Translations under genes and position numbers: made by a program
Assembly (NCBI RefSeq): GCF_028769735.1
Contig: NC_088171.1
Span: forward strand, 65,152,216-65,216,215
DNA: 64,000 nt
Reading direction: 5' to 3'
Source: Zonotrichia leucophrys gambelii
Taxonomy: Eukaryota; Chordata; Aves; Passeriformes; Passerellidae
Shown: one piece after another, positions 50,509-63,696 of the stretch
Position numbering within the stretch: the stretch's first letter is position 1
How the letters are laid out: every line of letters begins with the position of its first letter
The notes under the pieces: generated by a model
What the model was told of the DNA's origin: nothing
Seen by the model: only the letters and a program-made list of their open reading frames with translations
Databases searched by the model: none

Positions 50509-53500
50509 TGCTCAGTATAAGGCAAGGGAACCTATGACTACAGATGTAATTTTCAAAGGAAAAAACACACTTAGAGCCTCTCTGGCCGCACTATGGAAAG
50601 TTCTCTTCAAAGAGAATGATTTCCTTGCAGTCTATATTGCAAAAAGGCCTCTTATATGTCTTACTTTAGATATTAATATTGTTTTGTGGATGCAGAGTAA
50701 GGAAAATCTACTACTCAGTACTAGTAAATCTGGCAGAATTCAGTCCTTATATAGCATGACCCCCTTACAGTGGTGATTATTAGGGCATCACTGACATAAC
50801 AAGATCTTCCCAGATATACCAATAGTAAAACAGAGCTAACCTGCATAAACAAACACAGAGCACCAGAAGAAAATCCTAGTTTGTAATTGTACCACACTGA
50901 ATTCTGGAAGCCTCTGTAAAGATATGAGGCTTAGTCACCAAAGAAAAGACTCAGAAGGAGCTCCTGTTTCATTACATGCAAATGCACTTATCCTGTAGAT
51001 AAGTAACTGAGATACAGCAATGTCTTGCACAAATTCACTGCATGTCTGAAGTAAGGCTGCAAGACACACATCGGAAGAGAGGAGCTTACTTTTAATGATG
51101 GCTCCAGTCAGTCCTTGTAGACACATTCGCTTAAAAATCTCACAATATCTTGGGGAGAAGTGTCTACAAGTTACTGCTACACCTAGGCCTGGGACTGGCA
51201 TTTCTTCAGAAGAGATACATCCACAGAGAGCAATGCATTGCTGCAAAAGGACACATGGAGCATGACATGTTATCTGGAAGAAGCACTGTGCCAACACATT
51301 GTGCCATGTAGCTGCTCTGTTAACTGGCTGTGAGAAGAAAAACAGGGAAGAGCTCGCATTTTTCAGTCTCCCCAGGATTTGTGGTAAAAGCTAGCAACCA
51401 CACTGCTCATTGAAAAGAAATATCGAATGTGCGTGGGCAGTGTACAGGCTCTTATGCCAAGATGCAGAAGCAGCATCTCAGAGGTGGCTTTCCAAGCTAT
51501 TTGTTTTCCTTTTTTGTTTCCTCTTCTAAAAGAAGAACTACTGAACCATATTCTGGCACTTAGAACCCTCCCAGAGGTAATGCTTGCAGTGGTATATAGA
51601 CTTTTTTGCTATTGCACAGATCTTTGTTTTTACGTGCTTACAGTAGCATGCATACATTACACATAAGAATGAATACTTTGTTTACCTAGAGTGTCCCTAA
51701 GGGGGCTGAATTATTGAGGTCTGAAATATCTCCATCCTTTTTCCTGCCCTGGGGCTGATTGCTAGCCTGCATCTGTCAGTCATGGGAACTGAAAGTTAGG
51801 TGGCCAAAAATAAAAGCTACTGCAAAGAAAACATGTTTTACAGGAAAAAAAATATGAAAAGAAAAATCTATAATTATCCAGTCACATTAGTGACAGTGAG
51901 ATCCTCCCAGCTTTCCAACCACGTACAATTAGCAATTGTTTTAAACAATCAATGAGTTAATTACAGCAGTAACTTCCCATTAGATTTCACAGGGAATGTA
52001 TTATTTGGTGGGGTGCATAAGAAACTACAAAGCAGTACTTTCATTTAAAAGACAAGCAGAAAGAATACCAGGGTAAGCAGTGTATGCCTGAGTCCTACAC
52101 AACTTCCCAGCAGAATTCCTCTCTGCAGTGTCTGTGGCTCTTTTCCTTTCGGGGCACGCTTTTTCTTCACCAAATGAGACCTGAAGCCCCAGTCAGGCTC
52201 AAAATGCATCTCTTCCTGCATGCAGAATCTCACCTACTCACCCCAAAAAGCACACTTGGTGGTACAGCACACACAACCTAGCAGTGCAACTGCAATCTAC
52301 CACTCTCTTACTCTAGGTGACACATTCAGATGTGGCTTAAATAAGACAGGACTCCTGTCAGTAACCACTTCTCTTTTTGAACACTAAATTGTTGATACGT
52401 TCCTAAGCCTTTTTTTTTCTCTTTTTTTAAAAGCTTCTTACTAGGAAAGATTAATGACTTTACTGTCCCTGTGAAAAATGGTGAAGGAAGCACTGCTAAG
52501 CACAGCTACGATTTATCTATCTATATATAAATCCTACTGCTGAGCTTTGATTTGCTGCAGAAACATAATTTTAGCTTGGTAGGAGATACTCATTTGCATC
52601 AAAGCAATTGATAAATTGATGCTTACCATAAGGGCTGGCATCATAATCTAGTACCTCAAGCTTCTGTGGTTCATTATCATCTCAAGAGTGCCCAGGTCTG
52701 CATTCAATTTCATGTTTCCAGAATGCAGTTTCAGTTTCATGTAGTGATTGTAGACTTCTAGATTCTGCCCAATAAAGCAAAAAAAAATATTCCTGTTGAG
52801 TTTCAACTGGTGCCTGGCTCCTGGTCCTGCTGGCAATTGGGCATTTCATTACAAGTGGCAGAAATCTGCATTGCTGGGACACATGTGGAAGGATCTACTT
52901 ACTGCTTTCAGAAAATCACTGCTGCTTTGATAAAAAAAGCAACTGCTTACATGCATTCTGGACTCTTAGTTTCCAGGCTGGATGGAGCAAGGGCCTTCAC
53001 CAAGGGAAGAGCCACCTCATTCAGATGCAAGGGAATGCATTCTATTTTAGAACCCCAAATGGCAAGCCTGTTGCTCAGAGAACATATATTCTCTGACAAT
53101 CTCAAAAACAGTCAAGCCAGCACAGGAAACAGCTAGGGCATGCATTAGGAAAGTTATAACTGTAGTGTTTCTCTCTTCCTAGCCCTCAACAAGGCTGAGT
53201 AATGGCATGTCATCACTGCTTTGGAGGTGGCAGTCAGGTATGCTACTGCTTGCTTGGAGGGAATGAGATTAAAGCAAGCCAGCAGCAACCTGTCCCCTCC
53301 CTTCAGACTCGCTGAGCATCAGCCACACTCACTCCATCTTTGCCAACCTTCAGTGCTAAACTTGGTATCCCACTCCCCTGAGCTACTGCTTCAGTTTCCA
53401 AGATTAGTTGGAATGAGTTCTCTTCGCCAGTGCTTTGCCAACTACAGCCTACAGATGCTGGGAGGTAAGGAAGGCACTGAGAGTATGTCCTTATGCAAAC

Positions 53501-55325
53501 ATGGACATTCACATAATGCACAAAGTTGGCCTGAGAAACAAAGTCACACACTTGACACAGTACTCCATTCTAGATCATTTGCCTCTCTTTTAAGGATGAT
53601 AAAATATATCACAAACTAGTTAATGGAACAAATTTAATATTTTGTCGCATTCTTGAAATGAGTACTGTTTTTCATTGTCTTATCAAATTTAATCTCTGAG
53701 GTTATGGCACAATGAAAGTTTCCTTGTAATAACTGCACAGAGACTTCAAAAAGAATTTTGTTTCCCTAATGGAGTGTCACTCCGATGATGATTAATTTGT
53801 CTCTCCCTTGAGGTCTCAAGGAAAGAAGATTTAAAAATAACCCCAACCAAATAAAAAAGGCCAATCTGAAGGTTCATGTTTTCAAATATGACTGGTGACT
53901 GCATGGGTCTACCTTAATATGCATTGAAGACTTTCAAAAGCAAGGGATGAGAATTTAAAGGCAGTCTCCTTTAAAATGTGTCCAGCCAGCCACATTTGCA
54001 AACAAACAAAAGCACAATTGTTTGGGGAACGTAAGCCTAAATCCCACCAATTTTAATACCATCTTTAAATACAATTTCTGAAATGACAGCATGGATTGTA
54101 CAAACAGAGAGCAGAGAAGCAGCAGAGAATGACTCCTGCAGACACAGTCATACATGCGACAAAAGCAGTGTTGCAAGTGCAGCAATTGTAACAGCACTTC
54201 TTCAGGGAAAACCAGCTTGTAAGCAAGAAAACTCAGGCACAAAACAGGTCAAAACCACTCCAAAATGACTCAGAGGTCTCAAAGGCTGAAAACAACAGGT
54301 CAATTTTTATGGCTGCAAAAAAAATCCAATGCTGCTCTTCTGAGAAGTTATGCAACAGAAGCAAGAGGGTGAACACAAGCAGGGCTGATTTCCAAGTAAT
54401 CACTGCTACAAAAAAATCCCTGGGTAACCTACACTGTGGATGGACACAAGCCTAATCTAAGAAGAAGAGAGTGTGGCATCCAGCACAGATTGTGTCCCAT
54501 TTAAACCTGAATTTGCAGCTTCTGATTTGCAGTCCATCCCTTAGGACATTTTGGGTTTGTCTCTGGACTTGATAATTAGTGTTGGTGCCTACAGTGAAAG
54601 CCATCAGAGACTCAACCACAGTTTCTTCATTTTGGTTTAGTCCCTGCAAGAAATGTCTGTGTTCAGTCACTGCTGATTTGATTTTTTTATCAGATGGCTG
54701 CCCCTCACCCTCCTCAGCCTGCCAGCCTTCCAAGACCAGATGTTTTAGTAGCCATTATAGATTGGTGGTGCTGGGTTCATTTTGTTAATGCCCTTTTTCT
54801 TTGACCAAAAATCCAACTAATCACTGTTCAACACCATGGCATCCAAACTAAAGCCTCTACTTGCCTCTGCTGTTTAAGGCATCTTTAAATAACTGATAAG
54901 GATTAGTTATCTCTTCAGATGGCTTATGTTTTGGCAGAAGGAAGAAAACCCATCAACTCCAGCCTAATGGAGGATTCTTAAGTGGAGGTTAGTCACTCCT
55001 GCTGCTCATGACTATGCTCAAGCCTTGGAGCTACTGCATCTCCATGGCTTGTGAATGAGCCAAAGCTTCTTTCTCACTGTGATAAATATGCAGAGAACTG
55101 CATTAATTAGCTCAGGACACTGCTAATGTCAGATAGCGCAAGTCTATCAAGTTCAACATGGCCAGATCTTTTACTCTCATTTGTGATGTGACTTACAAAT
55201 AGGAGTAATAAATAACAGTCACCTGAATGCTAAATCTGTCTCTCCCCTCAAAGAACCACACTTGCTTTACACCCTGTGCAGATTAAACATCCCTGGGTCA
55301 TCTCCTCCATGTGAGGTAAACACTG

Positions 55326-55740
55326 AATCATAGAAGCATTAAGGTTTGAAAAGACCTCCAAGATCAAGTCTGACTTTTGGCCAAACACCACCATGGCAAT
55401 TAATCCATAGTACTCAGTGTAATGTCCAGTCATTTCTCAAACACTTTCACCACTTCCCTGGGCAGTCTGCTCCAATGCATTACCATCATTTCAGTGAAGA
55501 TACTCTTCTTGATGTCCAACCTAAACCTCCCACTGCACAACACAAGGCCATATCTTCTTGTCCTGTTGCTAGCTGATTGGGAGAGGAGACTGACCCCCAC
55601 CTGGCCACACCCTCCCTCCAGGTATAAAGAGTGATGTAAAGAGTGTGAAGTCTTCTCTGAGTCTTCTTTTCTTGAGGCTAAACACCAGCCCCTCAGCTGC
55701 TCCACATATGACTCACTCCCCAGACCCTCCAACCAGCTTG
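55326..55740 (-). mobile_element. CR1 LINE fragment (3' end)
   Basis: The plus strand starts AATCATAGAAGCATTAAGGT and keeps CTTCCCTGGGCAGTCTGCTC, CAATGCATTACCATC, CTAAACCTCCC and GACTGACCCCCACCTGGCCA, all CR1 text in reverse orientation. It is 5'-truncated, moderately diverged, and has a short duplication of AAAGAGTGATGTAAAGAGTG near 55626. Confidence 0.9.
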
Positions 55741-56734
55741 TACTGTTATACAGTATCAGCAGTTATGCCATGTCCATGAAGAACTAGAGCAAAACAGGTA
55801 AATTTAAAGTATGTGTGGTCACAGCTTGGGCACAGCTGCAGAGTAGACTGGCCTCTCAAAGCTAACAATCCCACCAACTTTCTTTCAATGCTCATTCCAA
55901 GAACCAAAGTTTTCCCCAGGAGATACAATTCTCATCTGGGTCAAGTCTCCAATGAGTAGATTTGCTTTGCCTTTGGGAAACAGAAAAAGTACATTTAGCT
56001 AGTTACATCATTTAGATCTTTTCACTCTACTCTGTAACTGCTTAGAATTGCAGAAATGAAAGGAGAAAAGCCATTGCTTCTTTATTTAATTCCTTCCTCC
56101 CTCCACTTCCCATGCTTATTCTCTATTGGTAATTTTTTACTTTGGATATTTAACAAAGATACAGTACTATTTTCAGGTTCTGTTTGGTTTTTAAAAATCA
56201 AAATAAAGATGGCTCAGAAGCCTCATATACTCAAGCACACACCTATTCACTTCTTTCAGATAGAGACAAAATACTTAGCAGAGAAGTAATCTACCATTCC
56301 ATCTGCACACCCCCCCCAACTGGGGAAAAAAGGAAAAAGAGCCAGTAAGGTGTAGGTGAACATAAAATAATACAAAATCCTTAGCTGTCTAGATCAGCAG
56401 CATCCAGGCAGTAAAACTAAAAGAAATCTCATTAGCATGACATAACAGTCAATTATAGTAAGCAAAATTTAATGTTAAGTACTGCAGCCTGATTAATCAG
56501 CAGACATTCCTTTCGTGAAAATGGTGCTCTACAAGTTTCTAATTTCAGTTCACCGCACCACATTAAGCAAAAGGTGGGCAAGGTACAAAGGGAGACAGAT
56601 TCATCTTTTGTGTAATTGCACTGACTCCAAAAGCAGACTCCTTTCATTCTTGAAAAGGCTATGACTTGATATCAAATTCATGCACATTCAGAGGGACTCT
56701 CCTGATCATCATTCCTGGTAGGATTTTGTTTTAT

Positions 56735-56770
56735 TTTAGAAATATATTGTTTTCCCAATATATTTCTAAA
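56735..56770. repeat. Perfect 15-bp AT-rich hairpin
   Basis: TTTAGAAATATATTG at 56735-56749, loop TTTTCC, then CAATATATTTCTAAA at 56756-56770, an exact reverse complement. Pairing does not continue outward. Confidence 0.95.
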
Positions 56771-57479
56771 TATAAATTGACAAAATGAAAAAGACAAATG
56801 CTTCAAAACATTTTGGTTAGGTTCACACCTGAAGAGTCACAGCTGAGGGCAAAACACACCACAGAAAGTATGTGGTGGGCTTGAAGCCCAGACCACCAGC
56901 ACAGCTGGAAAAGGTGCAGTATTTGGGGGGCTGCTTTCAGGACTGCCTGGCTTTGCTGTGCTCAGCAAAACTAAATTTCCCACTGCATAATTTTAAGAAA
57001 ACTACCTCCAACCAGAAACCCAAAGCTTTTACATAAAGTTCTTACTCACACAGAATCTCCCAAATCTCTTCTACAGCTTAAAATATTCACAACATGAATC
57101 TTTCAAAATTTTGCCTAATCTTATACCGAACTACTACAGAATGAAGGACCATTTTAACATTATACCACTGAATTGACTGCCCTGACATCCTGAAATCCCT
57201 TCTGATTTAAATTATCCTCTGATGCTAAGTAGCATGGGTATATTCAAAATTGAAGTTTGGTAAACTGGAAAACAATTTTGGGAAAAGTTGTCTAACTCAA
57301 ATTCAGATCCCTAAAAAACTAAACTTTGAAAAAAATGGCATGAAAATTTGAGAATAATGCTACAATTTATTTTCAGGTGCTGAGTAAATTCTGAGCAATC
57401 ACATGTGACTTTTTTTGTTCTGTTTCACTGCTCTGGAACAACTCAAACTGTGACAAAAATTATTTTCAAGAAAGAATAT

Positions 57480-57521
57480 TGTTTACTCCATATTGTTTAC
57501 TCCAAGAATTTGTTTACTCCA
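57480..57521 (+). promoter_or_regulatory. Three TGTTTACTCCA repeats (forkhead-type motif)
   Basis: TGTTTACTCCA occurs at 57480-57490, 57494-57504 and 57511-57521. The core TGTTTAC is the preferred forkhead (FOX) site. The exact 11-base match in all three copies suggests local duplication, which also makes a homotypic cluster. Confidence 0.5.
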
Positions 57522-57965
57522 TGTGGACTTCCTTTCTTGCTCTTTGCATCTGTCATGAGGAAGAGGAAACAACTGTTAAACAACTCCTAAACTCCTTTAG
57601 AGAGTCTTTTGACTCTCTAAAAAATGTTCTCTCTTTCTGAAAACAGAAGTTTTTTCACTACAGTTGCACTTCCAAAAGTTTCCAGCATTTTCTTAGTTTG
57701 CCTACACTGTGAATCTATGTGGATCTGACCATTGGTTAAGAGAACTAGAAAACCAAGTACATTTTGCCACTTCTTACAGACATTTTCCACGGGTCTATCA
57801 GACCAAGATTGTGTGGAACAAGAATTACTTAGAGGCAGAATACTGCAATGGTGGTCTAAGTCACAGCTGCAAGCTTCAGTTTGCTCTGCGCTTCGTGTGT
57901 AAGTGGACTCTGTGTTTCCCCTAGTTATTGTATTTAAGAAATTCAACCTTGCACAGATTTTTCCA

Positions 57966-58141
57966 GGTTGGTTTTGGGGTCTTTTTGTTTGTTTGTGGTT
58001 TTTGGTTTGTTTGTGGTGGTTCTTTTTGGTTGTCTTTTGGGTTTATTGGTGGATTTTTGTTTGGTTTTTGTTTGGTTGGTTGGTTTTGTTTTCTTTGGGT
58101 TTTTGTTTGTTTGGGTTTTATTTGTTTTTTTTGCTTGTTTT
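57966..58141. repeat. 176-base G/T tract
   Basis: Almost only G and T (GTTTG, GGTTTTT and TTGG units) with a few C and A. It is the same type as the reverse complement of the A/C tract at 32484-32660 and almost the same length. Overlapping Phe/Gly/Trp/Val-rich plus frames and a Lys/Thr/Asn-rich minus frame here are artefacts. Confidence 0.95.
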
Positions 58142-61100
58142 ACACTCTCAGATGAATAAACCACAGAATTTCTAACAGACACATTTGCTCCTTTATCAGC
58201 TTGATAGGCTGTTAAAAATGCCAGACACCTCCTGTTCTACTGTCTGAGAGTGGTAGGCTTAGAAAGTTTGAGGCATCTGGACTTTACTCACATACCTATT
58301 GCTTGAAAATCAAAGCAAAAATAACAAAGTTTGAGACTGTTTCTCAATTTGATAAATCAAATCCTAGCTTCACTGCTGAGCTAGAATTTTTCTTCTAAGC
58401 AGCATATGAAAGACTGTGTTAAGCCATTTTATTTCTTTGTCACCCATCACACAGAGTTTCTTCAGAGAAGTTTTCATTTGCTGATCCTTTATCCAATAAA
58501 GCATGATGACTCCTTCAGAGATTAAAAGTCTAATCTTCAGTAAGACTGACCACTCCTTATGAAAATTAATAGGTCTGTGCTTTCCTACCTGTCTAATCCC
58601 CACTCTTACTGCCCTCATGAAGGTAATGCATAGGAATCAGTGACTATGCTGAAAGAAGTTTCAGTCCTCAACTTCTGATCTCCTGAGATTGCAGAGCACA
58701 GAGAAAGATTTTGTAAGAAGACATCTGAATTATATTTTTTTTCTTCAATATCTTTGAAGGATACTGTAGTGGTATGCTGTGATAGAGGATTATCTAGTGA
58801 GTTTTCTTGATAGTTGTGAACGTATTTGACTACACAGATGCCCCCTATAACATCATGGAGCAATGGCATTATAGAAAGGATGACTATAACCTTTTAGTGC
58901 CACCTGGGGAGATTGCCCTACAGAGAGATGACATTCAGTGGTCCAGGTCCCAGGAGAAGAGACATTCTCCTGTAGCTGCACCCCAAGACAAGATAAACTG
59001 CTTCTTCATTTCAACTGGCCATGGATCTGTATTTTGGGAGCAGAACAAGCAGGGCTGCAGTCTCAATAACAGAAATTAGTACAAGGACCCAGCTCTGTTT
59101 CTTAGGAGGGTCAGTGCAGGAAGTGAAGCTCTGCTAACACATAGGGCAGATTGCTGATAGTTAAAGTCACAATAATGTATCTGTTGTATGATTCCAGTGA
59201 AAACTACAGACATGACAGATGCCTCATACTTACCAATGTTTTACCTGAAGTCTTTTTATCATTGTTGCTTCCACTGAGAAATAAATTCATGAAAAAGATT
59301 AGACAAATGCTGTTAGCACTGACAAACCTCTGAACATGCAGCACAGTTAGCAATACTACTATTAGGGAGGACCAATAATCATGTGCCATATTTTACAAAC
59401 TTATAACAAAGATGACATTACCCACCACTAAAATCTTCCCCTCTTAGATGTAAATTTCACACAAAAACCACCATAAAATAAACACTATAACCATTTTTTA
59501 AATAGAAACTGGAACAGCAGAGGACAGTGCAACTACCTAGGCTAACCTAAGATCAAGGTCATAACCTGTCAGGGAAAAAAAAAACCCAAAACAATAAAAA
59601 GAGAAAAGCTGTTATTTTGCTTTACTGGAATGTGTTAGTGGATAAAATGCTGGGGATTTGGTTTGCATATCCAGTTCTTTCCCAAACGTCTACAACATCA
59701 GCAGAGTCGTTTAGCCTGTGTAGTCTCCACATGTTACTATTTTCCTACTCAGATGTCTTTAGATGTCTAGTTTCATCATGGATGGCTGAGTTTCAACATC
59801 TGTTTCTGCCTCCTTTAAAAGACAGTAGAGAAGTATGCAGAGCAGAATATCCATTTTACTCCATGCCATGAACATAGCTATTCACCCGACTGTGACACAG
59901 GTCTATAATCACAGCATTCCATGCCAGCAAACACCTTCTTTCTCCCAGGCCATGTTTTAGAACAGCTTAACTAAAACCCAGCAGGACACTTCCCCTTACT
60001 TCAATTTCTTTGTGCTAAGTAAGGCAAACATCCTTGCTAATCAATAGAAGACCAATTCCATACTTAAAATCCATGCTGAAAGGTACTAGAGAAATGACTG
60101 GTCTCTGCTATGAACGCATGGCTTTCTTCACCTACAGTAGAAGTTATTTCTGTACATTTTCTTTCCACTCTCAGGTCTCAGTTTTTCCCTAGCTCCTCTT
60201 TGCAGCCTGACAGCTGCTGTAGTTCTGCATAACCACAGAGCGCAGAATAAGCATAAAACTGGCTCACAGTATAAACTCCATTTCCAAGTGCATCCTCTGG
60301 CACTTTTCTGAGCAAGCCTTTTCTTTTGTCTCCACTTTTTTCTCCCCTTCTCCTGCTTGGTTATAGGCTTATCCTGTTTTCATGCAGATGTACAGGCACT
60401 GATTTTGGTAGCCATCAGATATTGGTAAAATACAGCTGCATTTTCTATAATCTTGCAGTACCTTCAAAATCACAGGGTTAAAAATAAAAAAATAGCAGCA
60501 GAACATATCTTCCCCCTACCTTAGCATCTTCTCACCCTTTCCTGAGCTTCTTTGTGACCAAAGGGCTGAGAAAAGTACCTCTAGACCATTTCAGGTCTTC
60601 TAGATAACTTTCTATACCACCTCCACTGCTTGTGCTGCTATTCAGCAGTTACTGCAGATCTCAGTTTCAGGAGGATTTGCAAGTCAATCCTCTATCTGTA
60701 AATCCCAGATGGCTCAGTGATTTTTAGCACAGCTATTGATCTCTTCATTCACAGATATGGCTTCTGGGCAAACACACCCAGCTGCTCCCACCAGCCCCGC
60801 CTGACTGCCACCGGCAGAAAAGAGGACTTGGTGAACCCAGACACTACCTGCTAATAATACTGCCACTTGGAGCAATAAAATTAGGCAGGAATAAGCATAT
60901 GGTTTGCACGTTTGCCTACCTGATTACAAGGCTGCTGCCAGGCTCCCTCCCTTGCTCTGTAACAGCTGTGCTTTTGGCAGCTGAGCAGCAGCCTCCCTAA
61001 GTGTCATGCTCTGAAAACGCTCACACTCTACACACACCCATCCAGCCTTGCCGTGCCAGACAGCCCCTTCTCCGCCATCAGCCAGCCGAAAAACAAGTTG

Positions 61101-62013
61101 CAATTCAGTGACCAGCTCCCATATGAAAGGAAGATACAGAGGTCAGAACAATCAATGCAATTAGCCGTTCTGAAAACAGCACAAGGCTTTTTGTAAAATG
61201 GGAACAATTGGGTTTTATCTGCCCTTTTCCCTCCTCTCATATATTACCTATAAATCAAGAAGGTCTTCAGCAGATTGCTGCATGTTTGATGCCAACTGCT
61301 CTGTCTTTTTATTCTATCTTATACCACTGCAGAACAGCCAGAATGCATTTGGGCTCCCTGGTGGTGCAGAAGGAAACTGCTCCTTATCTCCACGAGGTAG
61401 GGAATCCTGCTTCCTCAGAGATCTTTGAGGAAGGTGATAAGGAAACAAGCCAAAGGTCTAGCTAGCCCTCCCTCTCCACCCATGCTCTTCCCTGCAGATC
61501 AGTACGCTACCATACATCCAGCCTCCACATGGCTGTGGCACCAGTAGGAGATTTCAGGCAAAGTGGCATGGTATTTTATACTACTGTGACTTGTTCACAT
61601 TTTTAAGGCTGTTTGTTGAGCTTTGTTGCATGCACTTTTGTCTCCTTCTGCAGGGAATTACTCAGTCAGGCAGTCACATGGCTGCAGCAGCATAATTAGA
61701 GAATTCAAAGTGTGCTAAGCTCATCTGGAAATCATATGAGGTGGGGAGATAAACAAACCCAAATGATGACAAGGAACTACTATCTCTGTGCAAATAGCAG
61801 CTTGTGACTTCCCTAGTGTGCATTCTCCCAGGGCTTTCCATCACAGAAAAACTCTATGAGTTATGGAGTAGTGTAAACCCCACCTAAATTTGAGAGGAAC
61901 CCATCAGTACATGGAGTTCAAAACAAGCAGGCAAACAGGCTACAACATGCCCTCAAGAAGGAAATGGGTACAGGGAAGAGGAGGATATGTATGAATGTGA
62001 GTGTATCAGATTT

Positions 62014-62024
62014 GGGGGGGGGGG
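62014..62024. repeat. Run of 11 G
   Basis: Uninterrupted G11 after GATTT. Confidence 0.9.
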
Positions 62025-63144
62025 CAACAGTTTAAATAGTAGCAAAATAGTGGAAAATTTTAAATTCAAATTCAGGTCCAATACAAGTCTTCTCCAAGGG
62101 TCAAAGGAGAACATTTCAGAGTTTCATAAAGTTTAATGGAATCTGATACAAATATTTGTATATGAGATTTTGGGTTGGACCTGCTCCATCATAATGTTTG
62201 GGAAAGTATCATGCAGGACTCAAGAAAATTAGAATGGTGTTATTTGTAAATGCAAGTGAAAGACAGCTCTCAGACTTTGTCATGGTGGGTCACCAATGGA
62301 ATTTACACTTTATTTAAAACCTAGCCCAAGATGGTTCTTTGTCTGCCCTGACTAAGCTTAAGGAGCATTTAATTCATTGCAGTGGTGCATAATGAGAGAC
62401 TCTGCAGATAATGGCTTGGATGTCCCACCTGCATGGCCAAATGTGGTGCTAGGATATGAGGCCCAACAAAAAGATCCCCATTTTTGGTGGATGCTGCCCA
62501 TGGGGTTAGGCATATTCCTTAGGGTCCCCTAAATCCTGAGGAACAGATATGCTTTCTTGCTTCAGTTGATAAACTGCTTCTAGATGACTTTCAACTTCTT
62601 TCACAAATTGCTTGTCATATTTCTTTCCTGATCACACTTTTGCTTATTATTTTTTTCTTTCTATTTAAGTTGTGTAGTGAGGCAGCCAGTTTCATTCTTA
62701 CCATTTAACAGATTTTACAGTGTAATGTAACTGATTTGTGTAATTGTTACTTCTTTTTTCCTGCATTTCCCTTCCCTCATGCCTCACACCAAATATGTAG
62801 AACTACCAGCAGCCTTGTCTCTGCAGTCAAGTTCCTGCATAGCCACAGCTCTTGTTTGTAATTATCCTTATGGTCAGGGCTATCACTGATGCTTCCAAAA
62901 TGCATGCAAAGAGCCAGACAAAGACCAGAATCTTGATGGAAGAGGCACTGACAGAGGTGTGCAGACCCACAGGGGGAATGGGCAGCTCCTCAGATCTGTG
63001 GTATGTGTCCTTCTGAAACTTTCCTTCTGATCCAATCTAGCCTGAAGCACTTCCAAATACAAACCTTTCAGCTTTCCACAGTGCTTCCCCAGTCATTCTG
63101 TACTGCCACCCTCACTGAGGGGCGGCTGACAGGTGTGACCATAC

Positions 63145-63565
63145 AATCACAGAATATGCTGAACTGGAAGGGATCCACAAGGACCATCAACTCCAATTCC
63201 TGGCCCTGTACAGGACACCCCAAGAATCACACCATGAGCCCGAGGGCACAGTCCAAAATCTTCTTGAACTCTGTCAGGCTTGGTGCTGGGACCACTTTCC
63301 TTGGGGAGCCTGTTTCAGTGCCCAATCACCCTCTGTATGAAGAACCTTTTCCTGATATTCAACCTAAACCTTTCCTGACACAACTTCATGCCATTCCCTT
63401 GCGTCCTGTCACTGGGCACACAGGGAAGAGCTCAGTGTCTGTCCCTCCTCTTCCCCTCACAAGTTTTCCCCTTTTCCAGGCTGAACAGACCAAATGGCCT
63501 CAGCTGTTCCTCATATGGCTTCTCCTCAAGGCCCTTCACCCTCTTGTTGCCCTTCTTTAGATGCT
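63145..63565 (-). mobile_element. CR1 LINE fragment, least diverged copy in the window
   Basis: The plus strand reads AATCACAGAATATGCTGAAC, then CTCTGTCAGGCTTGGTGCTG, GAAGAACCTTTTCCTGATAT, CATGCCATTCCCTTGCGTCC and CTCATATGGCTTCTCCTCAA, the familiar reverse-oriented CR1 3' portion. It retains an open antisense frame for 185 codons (63003-63560), a by-product of low decay and not a gene. It is truncated at the 5' end, after ATGCTCTCTAAGAGTTTCAT. Confidence 0.93.
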
Positions 63566-63696
63566 CTCTAAGAGTTTCATATCATGCACTGGAAAATAAG
63601 CTCAGGAGAAAGGGCTACTGGAAGGACAGGTGCATACCTGGCCCTGACATTTATGTGAGTTTTTGCTCATTCTGAGCTGGTGATCGTTGTGGACAC

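Larger units (their letters stand above)
45555..55325. other. Non-coding upstream DNA, second part
   Basis: AT-rich unique-looking sequence with a C14 run (45911-45924), a low-complexity-free AT-rich block at 49380-49640 that looks like a conserved element, the octamer pair at 50467-50484 and a 33-base tandem duplication at 50191-50246. Open frames of up to 141 codons (45937-46362 minus; 53221-53619 plus) have no recognisable domain, start context or splice setting. No RNA gene was seen. Confidence 0.6.
55741..63144. other. Non-coding upstream DNA, third part
   Basis: AT-rich sequence with a perfect hairpin (56735-56770), a triple forkhead-type motif (57480-57517), the G/T tract (57966-58141), a run of 9 C near 56310 and a G11 run at 62014-62024. 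A CArG-type CCATTTTTGG occurs at 62478-62487. No exon with good splice sites or family similarity was found. Confidence 0.6.

Noticed and set aside
53221..53619. 132-codon plus frame overlapped by a minus frame
   Set aside because: No recognised domain or exon structure.
57903..58182. Hydrophobic Phe/Gly/Trp frames resembling membrane proteins, and a Lys/Thr-rich opposite frame
   Set aside because: Translation of a G/T low-complexity tract; the apparent membrane segments are compositional.
63003..63560. 185-codon plus-strand open frame
   Set aside because: Most of it is the antisense strand of a CR1 LINE; the frame is a by-product of low sequence decay.
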